Positions 42,476 to 51,815 are shown, numbered from the stretch's first letter. The stretch is 64,000 nt of DNA from Streptomyces orinoci (GCF_003121295.1 NZ_PHNC01000029.1:1054001-1118000), one strand, 5' to 3'. The notes: a model not told the origin generated them from the sequence alone. Made by a program: numbers and translations.

Positions 42476-44629
42476 ATGCACCCCCTGACCACCCCCACCG
42501 GCACCTTCGACCTTCCCGACCGCCTCTCCGCCAAGGCCGATCCGGCGCTGATCGCCGACGACGAGCTGCACTTCGCGGCCATCGCCCAGTGCCTTGAGCA
42601 GTCCATCGCCGAGGTGTCCGACCGTCTGGACGCCGCGCGCAAGGCGCCCGGCGGCATCGGCCGGCAGGCGATGGAACGGGATATGGAGATCCACCGGCTC
42701 ACCGCCCGGCTGCGCACCCTGCGCCGCTTCGGCCTGGACCTCTGCCTGGGGCATATGGCCGGCACGGACGGCGCCGAGCCGGTGTACATAGGACGCCTCG
42801 GCCTCACCGACAGCACCGGCCGCCGGCTGCTGGTGGACTGGCGCTCCCCCGCGGCCGAGCCGTTCTTCGGTGCCACCCATGCCAACCCGATGGGGCTGGC
42901 CAGCCGCCGCCGCTACCGCTGGACGGACGGGCGGATCAGCGACTACTGGGACGAGGTGTTCGCCCCGGACGCCTTCGCCGGGCATGCCGCGCTGGACGAC
43001 CAGTCGGCCTTTATCGCCAGTCTGGGCGGCAACCGCTCGCCCCGGATGCGGGATGTGCTGGGCACCATCCAGGCCGACCAGGACGCCATCATCCGTGCCG
43101 GATCGCGCGGCGCCCTGGTGGTGGACGGCGGTCCGGGCACCGGCAAGACCGTGGTCGCCCTGCACCGCTCCGCCTACCTCCTGTACTCCGACCCCCGGCT
43201 GGGCCACCGCCGCGGCGGGGTGCTGTTCGTCGGCCCGCACCAGCCGTACCTGTCCTATGTCGCCGATGTCCTCCCCAGCCTGGGCGAGGAGGGCGTACGG
43301 ACCTGCACCCTGCGGGACCTGGTCGCCGAGGGAGCGGGGGCGACGGCCGAGCCCGACCCGGAGGTGGCTCTGCTGAAGTCCTCGGCGGAGATGGTGCGGG
43401 CGGTGGAGACGGCCGTCCGGTTCTATGAGGAGCCGCCCACCGAGGAGTTGACGATCACCACCCACTGGTCCGACATCCAGCTGACCGCCGCCGACTGGGC
43501 CGAGGCCTTCGAGGCGGCGGAACCCGGCCTTCCGCACAATGCGGCGCGCGAGCGGATCTGGGACGAGCTGCTCACCATCCTGATGGACAAGCACGACGGC
43601 GACGCCCCCGCCGATCTGCTCCGCAGGTCGCTGGAGCGGGACCGGGAGCTGCGCACGGCCTTCAACCGCGGCTGGCCGCTGCTGGAAGCGGCCGATCTGA
43701 TCGGGGACTTGTGGTCGGTGCCCGCCTATCTGCGGATGTGCGCCCCCTGGCTCGGCCGCGAGGAGGTCACCAAACTCCAGCGGGCGGACCCCCAGGCCTG
43801 GACGGTGTCCGACCTGCCGCTGCTGGACGCCGCCCGCCAGCGGCTCGGCGATCCGCGGGCCGCTCTGCACAACCGCCGGCGTGCGGCCTCCATCGCGGCC
43901 GAACGCGAGCGGATGGCCCGCGTCGTGGAGGACATCGTCCACGCCGATGCGGATGGCGAGGGCGCGGTGACCATGCTGCGCGGCCAGGACTTCCAGAACC
44001 GCCTGGTCGATGAATCCGCCCTGCCGGATGCGGAATCGGACCCGCTCGCCGGGCCCTTCGCCCATATCGTGGTGGACGAGGCCCAGGAACTGACCGACGC
44101 GGAATGGCAGATGCTGCTGCTCCGCTGCCCGTCCCGGAGCTTCACCATTGTCGGCGACCGCGCCCAGGCGAGGCACGGGTTCACGGAGTCCTGGCGGGAG
44201 CGGCTGGAACGGGCCGGGTTCGACCGGGTCGAGGTGGCGTCCCTGAGCGTCAACTACCGTACGCCGGCGGAAATCATGACCGAGGCGGAACCGGTCATCC
44301 GTGCCGCCCTCCCGGACGCCAATGTGCCGGTCTCCATCCGCGTGGGCGGTACCCCCGTCGTCCACGGTTCGCTCGCCGACCGCGACGCCATCCTCGACAC
44401 CTGGCTCACCGCCAACTTGGAGGGCATCGCCTGCGTCATCGGCGACCCCACATTCCGGGCAACGCCCCCGATCCGGTCCCTGACTCCTCAGCTCTCCAAG
44501 GGCCTTGAGTTCGACCTGGTCGTCCTGGTCAACCCGGAGGGGTTCGGCTCCGGCGTCTCCGGCGCGGTGGACCGCTATGTCGCCATGACCCGGGCGACGC
44601 GCCAACTGGTCATCCTCACCGGCGAGTAA
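42476..44629 (+). CDS. helR: HelR/HelD-like RNA-polymerase-recycling ATPase
   Basis: 717 aa UvrD/Rep-like SF1 ATPase. The N-terminal coiled coil (IADDELHFAAIAQCLEQSIAEVSDRLDAARK) is typical of HelD-class proteins, which push into the RNA polymerase channel. Then comes YIGRLGLTDSTGRRLLVDWRSPAAEPFF. Walker A GGPGTGKTVVALHRSAYLLY is near residue 221, Walker B HIVVDEAQELTDAEWQ is near 533, and later helicase motifs are GDRAQ, VNYRTPAEI, SKGLEFDLVVLVNPEGFG and YVAMTRATRQLVILTG. HelR proteins displace rifamycins from polymerase and confer tolerance in Streptomyces. GGAG lies eight bases before ATG 42476. Position after an RAE-controlled Rgt-like gene supports HelR rather than a general HelD. Confidence 0.85.
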   Translation: MHPLTTPTGTFDLPDRLSAKADPALIADDELHFAAIAQCLEQSIAEVSDRLDAARKAPGGIGRQAMERDMEIHRLTARLRTLRRFGLDLCLGHMAGTDGAEPVYIGRLGLTDSTGRRLLVDWRSPAAEPFFGATHANPMGLASRRRYRWTDGRISDYWDEVFAPDAFAGHAALDDQSAFIASLGGNRSPRMRDVLGTIQADQDAIIRAGSRGALVVDGGPGTGKTVVALHRSAYLLYSDPRLGHRRGGVLFVGPHQPYLSYVADVLPSLGEEGVRTCTLRDLVAEGAGATAEPDPEVALLKSSAEMVRAVETAVRFYEEPPTEELTITTHWSDIQLTAADWAEAFEAAEPGLPHNAARERIWDELLTILMDKHDGDAPADLLRRSLERDRELRTAFNRGWPLLEAADLIGDLWSVPAYLRMCAPWLGREEVTKLQRADPQAWTVSDLPLLDAARQRLGDPRAALHNRRRAASIAAERERMARVVEDIVHADADGEGAVTMLRGQDFQNRLVDESALPDAESDPLAGPFAHIVVDEAQELTDAEWQMLLLRCPSRSFTIVGDRAQARHGFTESWRERLERAGFDRVEVASLSVNYRTPAEIMTEAEPVIRAALPDANVPVSIRVGGTPVVHGSLADRDAILDTWLTANLEGIACVIGDPTFRATPPIRSLTPQLSKGLEFDLVVLVNPEGFGSGVSGAVDRYVAMTRATRQLVILTGE

Positions 44630-44649
44630 GGGTCGCATTTCCTCTGCGG

Positions 44650-44775
44650 GCCGGCTGTGGCTGGTCGCGCAGTTCCCCGCGAACTCCGCAACCCGCCCAC
44701 AGCCACTCCCCCGCCGGGTGCGCCCCTCCAGGGGCGCGGGGAACTGCGCGACCGGCCCAAGACGGCCCGCACATG
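44650..44775. repeat. Dispersed repeat in inverted arrangement
   Basis: A forward unit GGCTGGTCGCGCAGTTCCCC faces an inverted unit CAGGGGCGCGGGGAACTGCG about 60 bp away, so the block can fold into one long cruciform. It fills most of the helR to DUF397 gap (convergent genes). No gene was seen in 44630-44879. Confidence 0.75.
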
Positions 44776-44879
44776 AAACGCATCGCGGCATGGACGGCGC
44801 TGACCACCTCGCTTGGAGCCGTTATGCAACACATAGTCAGGGGCACCGCCCCAGGGACTCCCCGCAAATCGGACGCCGG

Positions 44880-45065
44880 TCAGGCCACCTCCCCCGCATA
44901 GGCGAGAAAGTCCGCCCAGGCATGGGCAGTTATGGCCAGTTGAGGGCCGGACCGGCGTTTTGAGTCCCGTATCCGGACGGCGCCGCGGACAGCAGCAACT
45001 TCCAAACACTGGCTACCGTCCGACGCGCTGTAGCTGGACTTGAACCACATCGGTTCCGCTCTCAT
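44880..45065 (-). CDS. DUF397 protein
   Basis: 61 aa. WFKSSYSASDGSQCLEVAAV, VRIRDSKRRSGPQLAIT and AWADFLAYAGEV are diagnostic of DUF397, the small partner of Scr1-type XRE regulators in Streptomyces. ATG 45065 overlaps the regulator stop by 4 bp; an inner ATG at 45050 is possible. The known pairing is with the adjacent XRE/DUF5753 gene, which is broken here, so this protein may be unregulated or unused. Confidence 0.9.
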   Translation of the reverse strand: MRAEPMWFKSSYSASDGSQCLEVAAVRGAVRIRDSKRRSGPQLAITAHAWADFLAYAGEVA

Positions 45066-45871
45066 AGCTCCTGGGCCACCCTTCGGATGAACTGGACTGA
45101 ATCAACCGCGCTCAGAGCGTGCATACGGATCACGCCGTAGCGCGTCATCAGCTTGTTTACCCTCTCCGGCTCCGCATGCAGCGTGCTGGTTGACTGCGCC
45201 TCTTCGTAGCCGTACAGCTTGTGATCGGCGGTCTCCAGCACGGTGAAGGGGCCTTCGAGCCCAGGATGCATCCCCAACCCCATGGGCAACACCTGAATGG
45301 TGACATTGCGCAGCCTGCCAACCTCCGTCAGATGGTGAAGCTGTCGCTTCATCAGCTCCGCCCCTCCGACGGCAGACCGCAGCGCCACCTCATGGATGAC
45401 AAAGCTGAACAACGTGGTCGGCCGCTTCAGCAGTTCCTGCCGTTACAGTCGTGCCACCAACCGGTGCCGCGTGGTCTCTTCATCCACCGGAGGAATGGGG
45501 TTGGACAGCAGCTCGTGGGCGTAGTCCTCGGTCTGGAGGAGGCCGGGAATGTACAGCACGTCGTACCAGTGAAGGGCGACCGCCTCTGCCTCAAGGGCCA
45601 TGTACTCACGCGAACGATTGGCGAAGCGCTCCGGCTCAAGGTACGGAACCGCCGCCCGCAACTTCCCCTGCGCGCCGAACATTTCGTCGGCGACCTCAAG
45701 AAACCGACGGGTCGGGCGTCGCCGCCCCAGCTCCATGGACTTGATCATCTCGGGGCCGTACCCCGCCTCCTCCGCCAACTGCTCGCGCGTGACATTGGCG
45801 GCCGTACGCCACATCCGTACCTGATTCCCGCACAGCCGCCACGCCATCGGCGGCTCGGACAGCTCACTCAT
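45062..45871 (-). pseudogene. Scr1-type XRE/DUF5753 regulator interrupted by one in-frame stop
   Basis: From ATG 45871, residues 1-60 form an XRE HTH (NQVRMWRTAANVTREQLAEEAGYG, MIKSMELGRRRP). A DUF5753-type C-terminal domain follows (LHWYDVLYIPGLLQTEDYA). A TAA at 45443-45445 stops the frame after LVARL. Reading on in the same frame gives RQELLKRPTT and then FSFVIHEVALRSAVGG to LLQ-type sequence and the natural stop at 45062, which completes a normal 270-residue regulator. The family usually has Gln (CAA/CAG) at the stop, so one C-to-T change explains it. It could be a pseudogene, a sequencing error, or a readthrough site. Confidence 0.85.
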
Positions 45872-46074
45872 GCCAGCAGACGCTAGAACCGTACGGCGGG
45901 CCGCGAGCCGCGAACGGCCCAGCTCTCCACCCTAGGAGCGAAGGAAGTCCCCCACCGCGGCCGCGGACCCGACCAAATCAGCCGGCTGTGGCTCATGGAT
46001 CCGGAACAGCCGCCGGACGCGGCCAGGGTGGTGGCGGGGCTACCCGAACTCGCCGATGTCATAGAGGGGAAGGA

Positions 46075-47535
46075 TCAAGGGGACGCGGTCTGACCGGCAT
46101 TGAAGAACCAGACTTCCACCCGGAAGGAGACCTGGCCCTTGGCATCGACAAGGAACTGTCCATCGGTGAAGTTCGGCTCCCGCAACGTCCTCACAAACAG
46201 GTGGCAGTCTCCCGGCGCATGACAACCGGTGCTGGTAACGGACCGCGGCGGCAGCACATATTTGACGTTGGGTTTCGCGGAGAGCCACTTCACCACAGCC
46301 GTGCCCTGATCGCGGCAGTAGCCGGTGCAAGGGCTGGAAGCGGTATAGGTGATCCGCGCCTTCCCCTCCGTCGTCATCTGCTCTTCCGACAGTCTGAAAC
46401 CCTCTGGCGCGCCCAGAGCACGAGCGGTGCGCACATTGGCCTGGTAGGCGGTGTCGTCCCGGGACACATCCTTCTTGCTTCCGAGGGTGTAGTGCACATA
46501 GAGGCCATATCCGCCCGCCGCTCCTGCCGCGAGCACGAACCCCAGCGCGGCGCCGGTCAACGCCCTTCGGCGACGGCTGGGCCGCCGTGGCGGCGGCACC
46601 GGCACGCGCGCGACGACGGGCGGCCCAGCCGGCCGGGGCGGGACAGCCAGCGAGGTGGTGGTAGGGACGAAGCCCTGCGGCGCGGGCGCGGCTGTCACCG
46701 GCCGGGGATCACCGACGACCCCGTCCAGTGACTTCAGCATCCCCTCCAGCCGGTCAAGAGTCAGCCGCGCCCCCGGGTCCTTGTGCAGCAGCGCGCCCAG
46801 CACGGGCGCAAGCGGACCGGCGTGCCGGGCCACGGCGGGCTCGTCCGTGGCCACGGAGACCAGGACCGCCCCGGGATTCCCGCCGGAGAACGGTGGTTGG
46901 CCCTCCACCGCCGTATGGAGCGTGGCGCCCAGCGCCCAGAGATCCGAGGCCGCCGTGGCGGGCAGACCGCGTACCTGCTCGGGCGCCATATAGGCGGGGG
47001 TGCCGACCAGCATGCCGGAGGCGGTCAGGGTGGCGTCACCATCGACGGCGGCGATGCCGAAGTCGGTGAGGACGACCCGCTCGTCCTCCAGCAGGATGTT
47101 GGCCGGTTTGATGTCCCGGTGGGTGATTCCTGCCTGGTGCGCCGCACGCAGGGCGGCGGCAGCCTGCAGCCCGATGCGCACCACCCGGTCCACCGGAAGC
47201 GGCCCCTGCTCCCTGAGCAGGTCGTCCAGGGAGGTGCCGCGCACCAGCTCCATGACGATCCAGGGACGGCCGTCCTCCCCGGTTATCCGGTCATGGACGG
47301 TGATGATGCCCGGGTGCTTCAACCGGGCGGCGGCCCGTGCCTCGCGGTCCACCCGGGCGATCCAGTTGTCCCGCTCGGCGGGGGTGAGACGGTCCGGCAG
47401 CCGCAGCTCCTTGACGGCCACCTGCCGGTCCAGGAGTTCATCATGGGCCCGCCAGACGGCGCCCATGCCGCCCTGCCCCAGGGAGCTCGACAATCGATAA
47501 CGCCCCGCCAGCAGGCGGCCATAACTTCCGTCCAC
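46075..47535 (-). CDS. Serine/threonine protein kinase, membrane-anchored
   Basis: 486 aa, GTG 47535. The kinase domain covers residues about 8-270: LGQGGMGAVWRAHDELLDRQVAVKEL (Gly loop and Lys), THRDIKPANILL (catalytic loop), TDFGIAAVDG and GTPAYMAPEQVRG. A Pro/Arg-rich linker leads to one membrane helix, ALTGAALGFVLAAGAAGGYGL (about 345-367). An outside domain of about 120 residues follows with four cysteines (SPCTGYCRDQG, TGCHAPGDCHLF), probably forming disulfides. This is a Hanks-type sensor kinase of the PknB group without PASTA repeats. It lies 43 bp after ispE on the same strand. The 203 bp between it and the Scr1-type gene hold nothing convincing. Confidence 0.92.
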   Translation of the reverse strand: MDGSYGRLLAGRYRLSSSLGQGGMGAVWRAHDELLDRQVAVKELRLPDRLTPAERDNWIARVDREARAAARLKHPGIITVHDRITGEDGRPWIVMELVRGTSLDDLLREQGPLPVDRVVRIGLQAAAALRAAHQAGITHRDIKPANILLEDERVVLTDFGIAAVDGDATLTASGMLVGTPAYMAPEQVRGLPATAASDLWALGATLHTAVEGQPPFSGGNPGAVLVSVATDEPAVARHAGPLAPVLGALLHKDPGARLTLDRLEGMLKSLDGVVGDPRPVTAAPAPQGFVPTTTSLAVPPRPAGPPVVARVPVPPPRRPSRRRRALTGAALGFVLAAGAAGGYGLYVHYTLGSKKDVSRDDTAYQANVRTARALGAPEGFRLSEEQMTTEGKARITYTASSPCTGYCRDQGTAVVKWLSAKPNVKYVLPPRSVTSTGCHAPGDCHLFVRTLREPNFTDGQFLVDAKGQVSFRVEVWFFNAGQTASP

Positions 47536-47578
47536 GGCTGGGAATATACGCGGTGCGCCAGGGACGCAACCCGCACCG

Positions 47579-48493
47579 CTAAAGAACCACAGCCCCCGGC
47601 ACCGGCCCCGCCGCCACCCGGACCGCCCGGCAGGTACCGGAAATCCGCAGTGCCTCGGCGACGCGGTCCGCGTCCTGCTCGTCCTTGGTGAGGAACGCCG
47701 TCGTCGGGCCCGACCCCGACACCATCCCGGCCAGCGCCCCCGCCCCCGTACCCACCGCCAGCGTCCGCGCCAGCGAGGGCCGCAGCGAAAGGGCCGCGTC
47801 CTGGAGGTCGTTGCAGACGGCGGCCGCCAGCGCCGCCGCGTCCCCGGCCCGCAGCGCGTCCAGCACCGCGGCCGCCGCATCCGGCTCGGGGATCACCAGG
47901 TCCCCGCGCAGCCGGTCGCACTCCGCGTAGACGGCGGGGGTGGACAAGCCACCTTCCGCCACCGCGAACACCCAGTGGAACGTACCGCCGACCGGCAGCG
48001 GGGTGAGCAACTCCCCACGCCCGCGCCCCAGCGCCGCCCCGCCCACCAGGCTGAACGGCACATCGCTGCCCAACTCGGCGCAGATCTCCAGCAGTTCGTC
48101 GCGCGAGGCGCCCGTTCCCCACAGCGCGTCACAGGCCACCAGCGCGCCCGCGCCGTCCGCGCTGCCGCCGGCCATGCCGCCGGCCACCGGGATGCCCTTG
48201 TCGATATGGATGTGCACCCGGGGCGCGCCCAGCCCGTGCCGCTCGGCGAGTACCGCCGCCGCCCGGGCCGCCAAGTTGGTGGCGTCCAGCGGCACTTGGT
48301 CCGCGTCGGGGCCGGAGCAGGTGACCGTCAGCCGGTCCGCCGCCGTCACCGTGACCTCGTCATAGAGGCCCACGGCCAGGAACACATTGGCCAGTCCATG
48401 GAAACCGTCGGGCCGCAGCCCGCCCACTCCCAGCTGGACATTGACCTTGGCCGGAACCCGGACCCGGACCCGAGCCTGCGCGGAAGAACTCAC
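47579..48493 (-). CDS. ispE: 4-diphosphocytidyl-2-C-methyl-D-erythritol kinase
   Basis: 304 aa GHMP kinase of the non-mevalonate isoprenoid pathway. Motifs: VRVPAKVNVQLGVGGLRPDGFH (substrate), PVAGGMAGGSADGAGALVAC (ATP loop) and GMVSGSGPTTAFL. GTG 48493 overlaps the rsmA stop by 4 bp. The order rsmA-ispE is widespread in actinobacteria. Confidence 0.96.
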   Translation of the reverse strand: MSSSAQARVRVRVPAKVNVQLGVGGLRPDGFHGLANVFLAVGLYDEVTVTAADRLTVTCSGPDADQVPLDATNLAARAAAVLAERHGLGAPRVHIHIDKGIPVAGGMAGGSADGAGALVACDALWGTGASRDELLEICAELGSDVPFSLVGGAALGRGRGELLTPLPVGGTFHWVFAVAEGGLSTPAVYAECDRLRGDLVIPEPDAAAAVLDALRAGDAAALAAAVCNDLQDAALSLRPSLARTLAVGTGAGALAGMVSGSGPTTAFLTKDEQDADRVAEALRISGTCRAVRVAAGPVPGAVVL

Positions 48494-49380
48494 GCGCCCT
48501 CCCCCTTGTGCTCCGCGATCGCCGCGAACTGCTCCACGGTCAGCGACTCACCCCGCGCCTGCGGCGAGATCCCCGCCGCCACCAGCGCGGCCTCGGCCGC
48601 GGCGGCCGAACCGGCCCAGCCGGCCAGCGCGGCGCGCAGCGTCTTGCGGCGCTGGGCGAAGGCCGCGTCCACCACCGCGAAGACCTCCGCCTTGGAGGCG
48701 CTGGTCTTCAGCGGCTCGGAGCGCCGCACCAGGGACACCAGCCCGGAGTCCACATTGGGCGCGGGCCAGAAGACATTGCGGCCGATGGCGCCGGCCCGCT
48801 TGACCTCCGCGTACCAGGCGGCCTTCACCGAGGGCACCCCGTACACCTTGGAGCCGGGCGGGGCGGCCAGCCGGTCGGCGACCTCGGCCTGGACCATCAC
48901 CAGGGTGCGCTCGATGCTGGGGAAGCGGTCGAGCATATGCAGCAGCACCGGGACGGCGACGTTGTAGGGCAGATTGGCCACCAGCGCGGTGGGCGGCGGC
49001 CCGGGCAGCTCGGTGATATGCAGGGCGTCGCTGTGCACCAGGGCGAACCGGTCGGCCCGCTCCGGCAGCCGGGCGGCCACCGTGGCGGGCAGCGCGGCGG
49101 CCAGCACATCGTCGATCTCGACCGCGGTGACCCGGTCGGCGGCCTCCAGCAGGGCCAGGGTCAGTGAGCCCAGTCCGGGGCCGACCTCCACCACCACATC
49201 GTCCGGCCGCACCTCGGCGGTGCGCACAATGCGCCGCACCGTATTGGCGTCGATGACAAAGTTCTGGCCGCGCTGCTTGGTGGGGCGCACCCCGAGGGCG
49301 GCGGCCAGTTCGCGGATGTCGGCGGGGCCGAGCAGGGGACCGGACTCGTCGGCGCTGCTGGGGCTGGGGCTGGAGCTCAC
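48490..49380 (-). CDS. rsmA: 16S rRNA (A1518/A1519-N6) dimethyltransferase
   Basis: 296 aa KsgA. It dimethylates two adenines in 16S helix 45 during 30S assembly. Motifs: KQRGQNFVIDANTVRRIV, VVEVGPGLGSLTLALLE, the adenine-methylase motif VANLPYNVAVPVL, and a C-terminal KRAGAIGRNVFWPAPNVDSGLV. It overlaps the rpf gene by 4 bp upstream and ispE by 4 bp downstream, so the three are translationally coupled. Confidence 0.96.
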   Translation of the reverse strand: MSSSPSPSSADESGPLLGPADIRELAAALGVRPTKQRGQNFVIDANTVRRIVRTAEVRPDDVVVEVGPGLGSLTLALLEAADRVTAVEIDDVLAAALPATVAARLPERADRFALVHSDALHITELPGPPPTALVANLPYNVAVPVLLHMLDRFPSIERTLVMVQAEVADRLAAPPGSKVYGVPSVKAAWYAEVKRAGAIGRNVFWPAPNVDSGLVSLVRRSEPLKTSASKAEVFAVVDAAFAQRRKTLRAALAGWAGSAAAAEAALVAAGISPQARGESLTVEQFAAIAEHKGEGA

Positions 49381-50738
49381 CCGTGAAGTTTACGGCCGCA
49401 CACGGGCCAGGGGCTCGCCCCCCGGCTGACGTACAGCTTCTTCGCCCGCATCGTCTGCTCCCCGGCGGGCGCGTCCTGCGGGCGGCCGCTGCCGCCCAGC
49501 GACTGCCAGGTGCGCACATCGAACTGGTAGAGGCCGCCATAGGTGCCCGAGGGGTCCACCGCATTGGGCCGGCCGCCCGCCTCACAGCGGGCCAGGGCCG
49601 CCCAGTTGAGGCCCTCCGTGCCCTTGACCGTGGTGGGCACCGGCTTGGTGCCCACCTTGATGATCTGGGTGCGGGGCTTGCGCACCACCTGGGAGGCGAT
49701 CTTCCTGGGCTTCTGCTTGACGCCGTTGACGCTGCGCAGTGCGTAGGTGACCCGCTCCATGCCCTTCTCGCCGCGCTGGGCGATCACCTGGGTGCCCTTG
49801 GCCAGCGAGGGGTCGTCATGGCGCTCGGTGGTGAAGTCGATGGGCTCCTCCCGGACCTCCTGGCCGCCGGTGATCCGCATGATCGAGATGGTCTGGCCTT
49901 CGCGGGGGAAGCTGTCCGGGTCCACCGAGGCGGTGTCCTCGCCGTGCAGCTCGATGCCCGCCTCCCGGATGGCGTCCCGCACGGTGGCGGCGTTGGTGCG
50001 CACCGGCCGTTCATGCCCGTCCACCAGGAAGGTCAGGCTGCGCTCGGTGCGGACGTCCAGGTTCAGGCCCTGGCGGCCGATGGGTGCGGAGCGGGAGGAG
50101 GAGAGGTAGGCGCCTTCGGCCCTTACCCCCAGCTGGCGCAGTGCGCCGTCAACGGTGCGCGCGGTGGTCCACACCTGGCGGCGCTGTCCGTCCAGGGTGA
50201 GGGTGACCGGACGGCCGTAGCGGACGATCACCCGGTCGCCGGTGGCCAGGTCATGGTGGGGGCCGGGCGCCACGATGTCGTGCTCGCCGACGTGCATGCC
50301 CTCGTCGGCCAGCAGTTCCTCCACATCGTCGGCGAAGGTGTGCAGGGTGCGCGGGGTGCCGTCCACGCTGAGCTGGACGGCCTTGTCGCTGGCGATAAAG
50401 GCGGAGGTGCCACCGGCCAGGAAGGCCACCACCAGGGCCTGGGGCAGCAGCCGGCGCAGCGGCTCGGCGTTCAGGGCGGGGCGCTTGCGGCCGCGGCCCC
50501 GGCGGGGGGCCGGGGCGGGTGCGGGCTCCTCGGCCTGCGGCGGGGCCTGGGGCAGGGCGGAGGCCGCCGCCTGGCGGGGCAGGCTGGTCTCGTAGCGGCC
50601 GTCGGTCGGCTCGGGTAGGGGGTAGGCGTCATCGCGTACATACGCGTCATACGGCGCGTACGCGAACGGAACGTACGGCGGCGGCGCTTCCGTCCCGCCG
50701 CGCGGTGCGGCGTGCGGGCTGCCCTGCGGATGACTCAC
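49377..50738 (-). CDS. Resuscitation-promoting factor, RpfB-like (DUF348 x3, G5, Rpf)
   Basis: 453 aa, GTG 50738. A cytoplasmic Pro/Ala tail of about 95 residues precedes a signal-anchor helix (LPQALVVAFLAGGTSAFIAS). Three DUF348 ubiquitin-like modules follow (RTLHTFADDVEELLADEGM; TARTVDGALRQLGVRAEGA; NAATVRDAIREAGIELHGE), then a G5 domain (GGQEVREEPIDFTTERHDDP) and the C-terminal muralytic domain LNWAALARCEAGGRPNAVDP, with the catalytic Glu in CEAGG. It cleaves peptidoglycan and promotes spore or dormant-cell reactivation. It is translationally coupled to rsmA. Confidence 0.94.
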   Translation of the reverse strand: MSHPQGSPHAAPRGGTEAPPPYVPFAYAPYDAYVRDDAYPLPEPTDGRYETSLPRQAAASALPQAPPQAEEPAPAPAPRRGRGRKRPALNAEPLRRLLPQALVVAFLAGGTSAFIASDKAVQLSVDGTPRTLHTFADDVEELLADEGMHVGEHDIVAPGPHHDLATGDRVIVRYGRPVTLTLDGQRRQVWTTARTVDGALRQLGVRAEGAYLSSSRSAPIGRQGLNLDVRTERSLTFLVDGHERPVRTNAATVRDAIREAGIELHGEDTASVDPDSFPREGQTISIMRITGGQEVREEPIDFTTERHDDPSLAKGTQVIAQRGEKGMERVTYALRSVNGVKQKPRKIASQVVRKPRTQIIKVGTKPVPTTVKGTEGLNWAALARCEAGGRPNAVDPSGTYGGLYQFDVRTWQSLGGSGRPQDAPAGEQTMRAKKLYVSRGASPWPVCGRKLHG

Positions 50739-50834
50739 GGCTCTCCACTGGGTCCGGGCTGACGGGCCAGGACTGTAGCGGAGCTTTGGTCACGCTCCAA
50801 AGTGCGATAGTCACACTGTGTCGCGATCCAAGGG

Positions 50835-51746
50835 TCAGTAGCCGAACGCCCTGGCGGTGTTGGCGGCGACCGCCGTGGCCAGCGCGTCCTCGTCCAGCCC
50901 CCGCACGGCGGCCATCGCCCGCAAAGTGACCGGAATCAGGTACGGCGCATTCGGCCGCCCGCGATACGGCGCGGGCGTCAGGAACGGGGCGTCGGTCTCC
51001 ACCAGGATCCGGTCCAGCGGGGTCACCGCCAGGGCGTCCCGCAGCGGCTGGGCGTTCTTGAATGTGACATTTCCGGCGAAGGACAGGTAGTAGCCCTCCG
51101 CCGCGCAGATCTTGGCCATTTCGGCGTCACCCGAGTAGCAGTGGAAGACCACCGTCTCGGGGGCACCCTCCTCGGCCAGCACCCGCAGCACATCCTCATG
51201 CGCGTCCCGGTCGTGGATCACCAGCGCCTTGCGGTGCCGCTTGGCGATGTCGATATGGCGGCGGAAGGAACGCTCCTGCGCGGCCCTGCCCTCCGGGCCG
51301 GTGCGGAAGTGGTCCAGGCCGGTCTCGCCGACCCCGCGCACCTGGTCCAGCGCGGCCAGGGCGTCAATCTCCTCCAGCGCCGCGTCCAGGGCGGCCTCGC
51401 CGCCGGGCGTACGGGCCCCCTGGCGGGACCAGCCGTCGGGGTCGCCATGGACGATGCGCGGGGCCTCATTGGGGTGCAGCGCCACCGTGGCCCAGACGGC
51501 CTCGAAGTCCGCGGCGGCCTGCGCCGCCCAGCGGGAACCGGCCAGATCGCAGCCGACCTGGACAACGGTGGTAACGCCGACCGAGGCGGCCTGCTCCAGG
51601 GCTTCCCGGACCGTCGTCCCCTGCATATCGAGATGCGTATGGGAGTCGGCGACCGGGACATTCAGCGGCTCGGGGAGCGGAGGAGGGGCGTCCTTGCCGG
51701 TCCGCTCGCGCTCGCCGCCGGGGTTCTGGGTCGTGGTAGCCGCCAT
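50835..51746 (-). CDS. tatD: TatD-family metal-dependent hydrolase / DNase
   Basis: 303 aa TIM-barrel amidohydrolase. ATG 51746 is used, without a strong ribosome site. Metal ligands are in VADSHTHLDMQG (H-x-H), GETGLDHF (Glu), VIHDRDAHEDVL (His), VFHCYSGDAEMA (His) and VETDAPFLTPAPYRG (Asp). Known TatD proteins have 3'-5' exonuclease activity. It is the first gene of the tatD-rpf-rsmA-ispE cluster, 96 bp before rpf. Confidence 0.94.
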   Translation of the reverse strand: MAATTTQNPGGERERTGKDAPPPLPEPLNVPVADSHTHLDMQGTTVREALEQAASVGVTTVVQVGCDLAGSRWAAQAAADFEAVWATVALHPNEAPRIVHGDPDGWSRQGARTPGGEAALDAALEEIDALAALDQVRGVGETGLDHFRTGPEGRAAQERSFRRHIDIAKRHRKALVIHDRDAHEDVLRVLAEEGAPETVVFHCYSGDAEMAKICAAEGYYLSFAGNVTFKNAQPLRDALAVTPLDRILVETDAPFLTPAPYRGRPNAPYLIPVTLRAMAAVRGLDEDALATAVAANTARAFGY

Positions 51747-51769
51747 GCCCGGAATTCTAGAGACCCGCC

Positions 51770-51815
51770 GGGGCCTCACTTGCGGTGGTGGAGGGGCCTC
51801 ACTTGCGGTGATGGA
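51770..51815. repeat. 23-bp tandem duplication at the 3' end of the zinc-ribbon gene
   Basis: Units 51770-51792 and 51793-51815 (GGGGCCTCACTTGCGGTG plus five bases) differ at one position. The second contains the stop codon and last codons (HHRK) of the minus-strand gene, so a copy of the gene end lies just past its stop. Confidence 0.8.

Noticed and set aside
45993..46091. Short plus-strand frame starting DPEQPPDAARVVAG before the kinase stop
   Set aside because: About 32 codons, no ribosome site and overlap with the kinase gene end; possibly a remnant but not supported as a gene.
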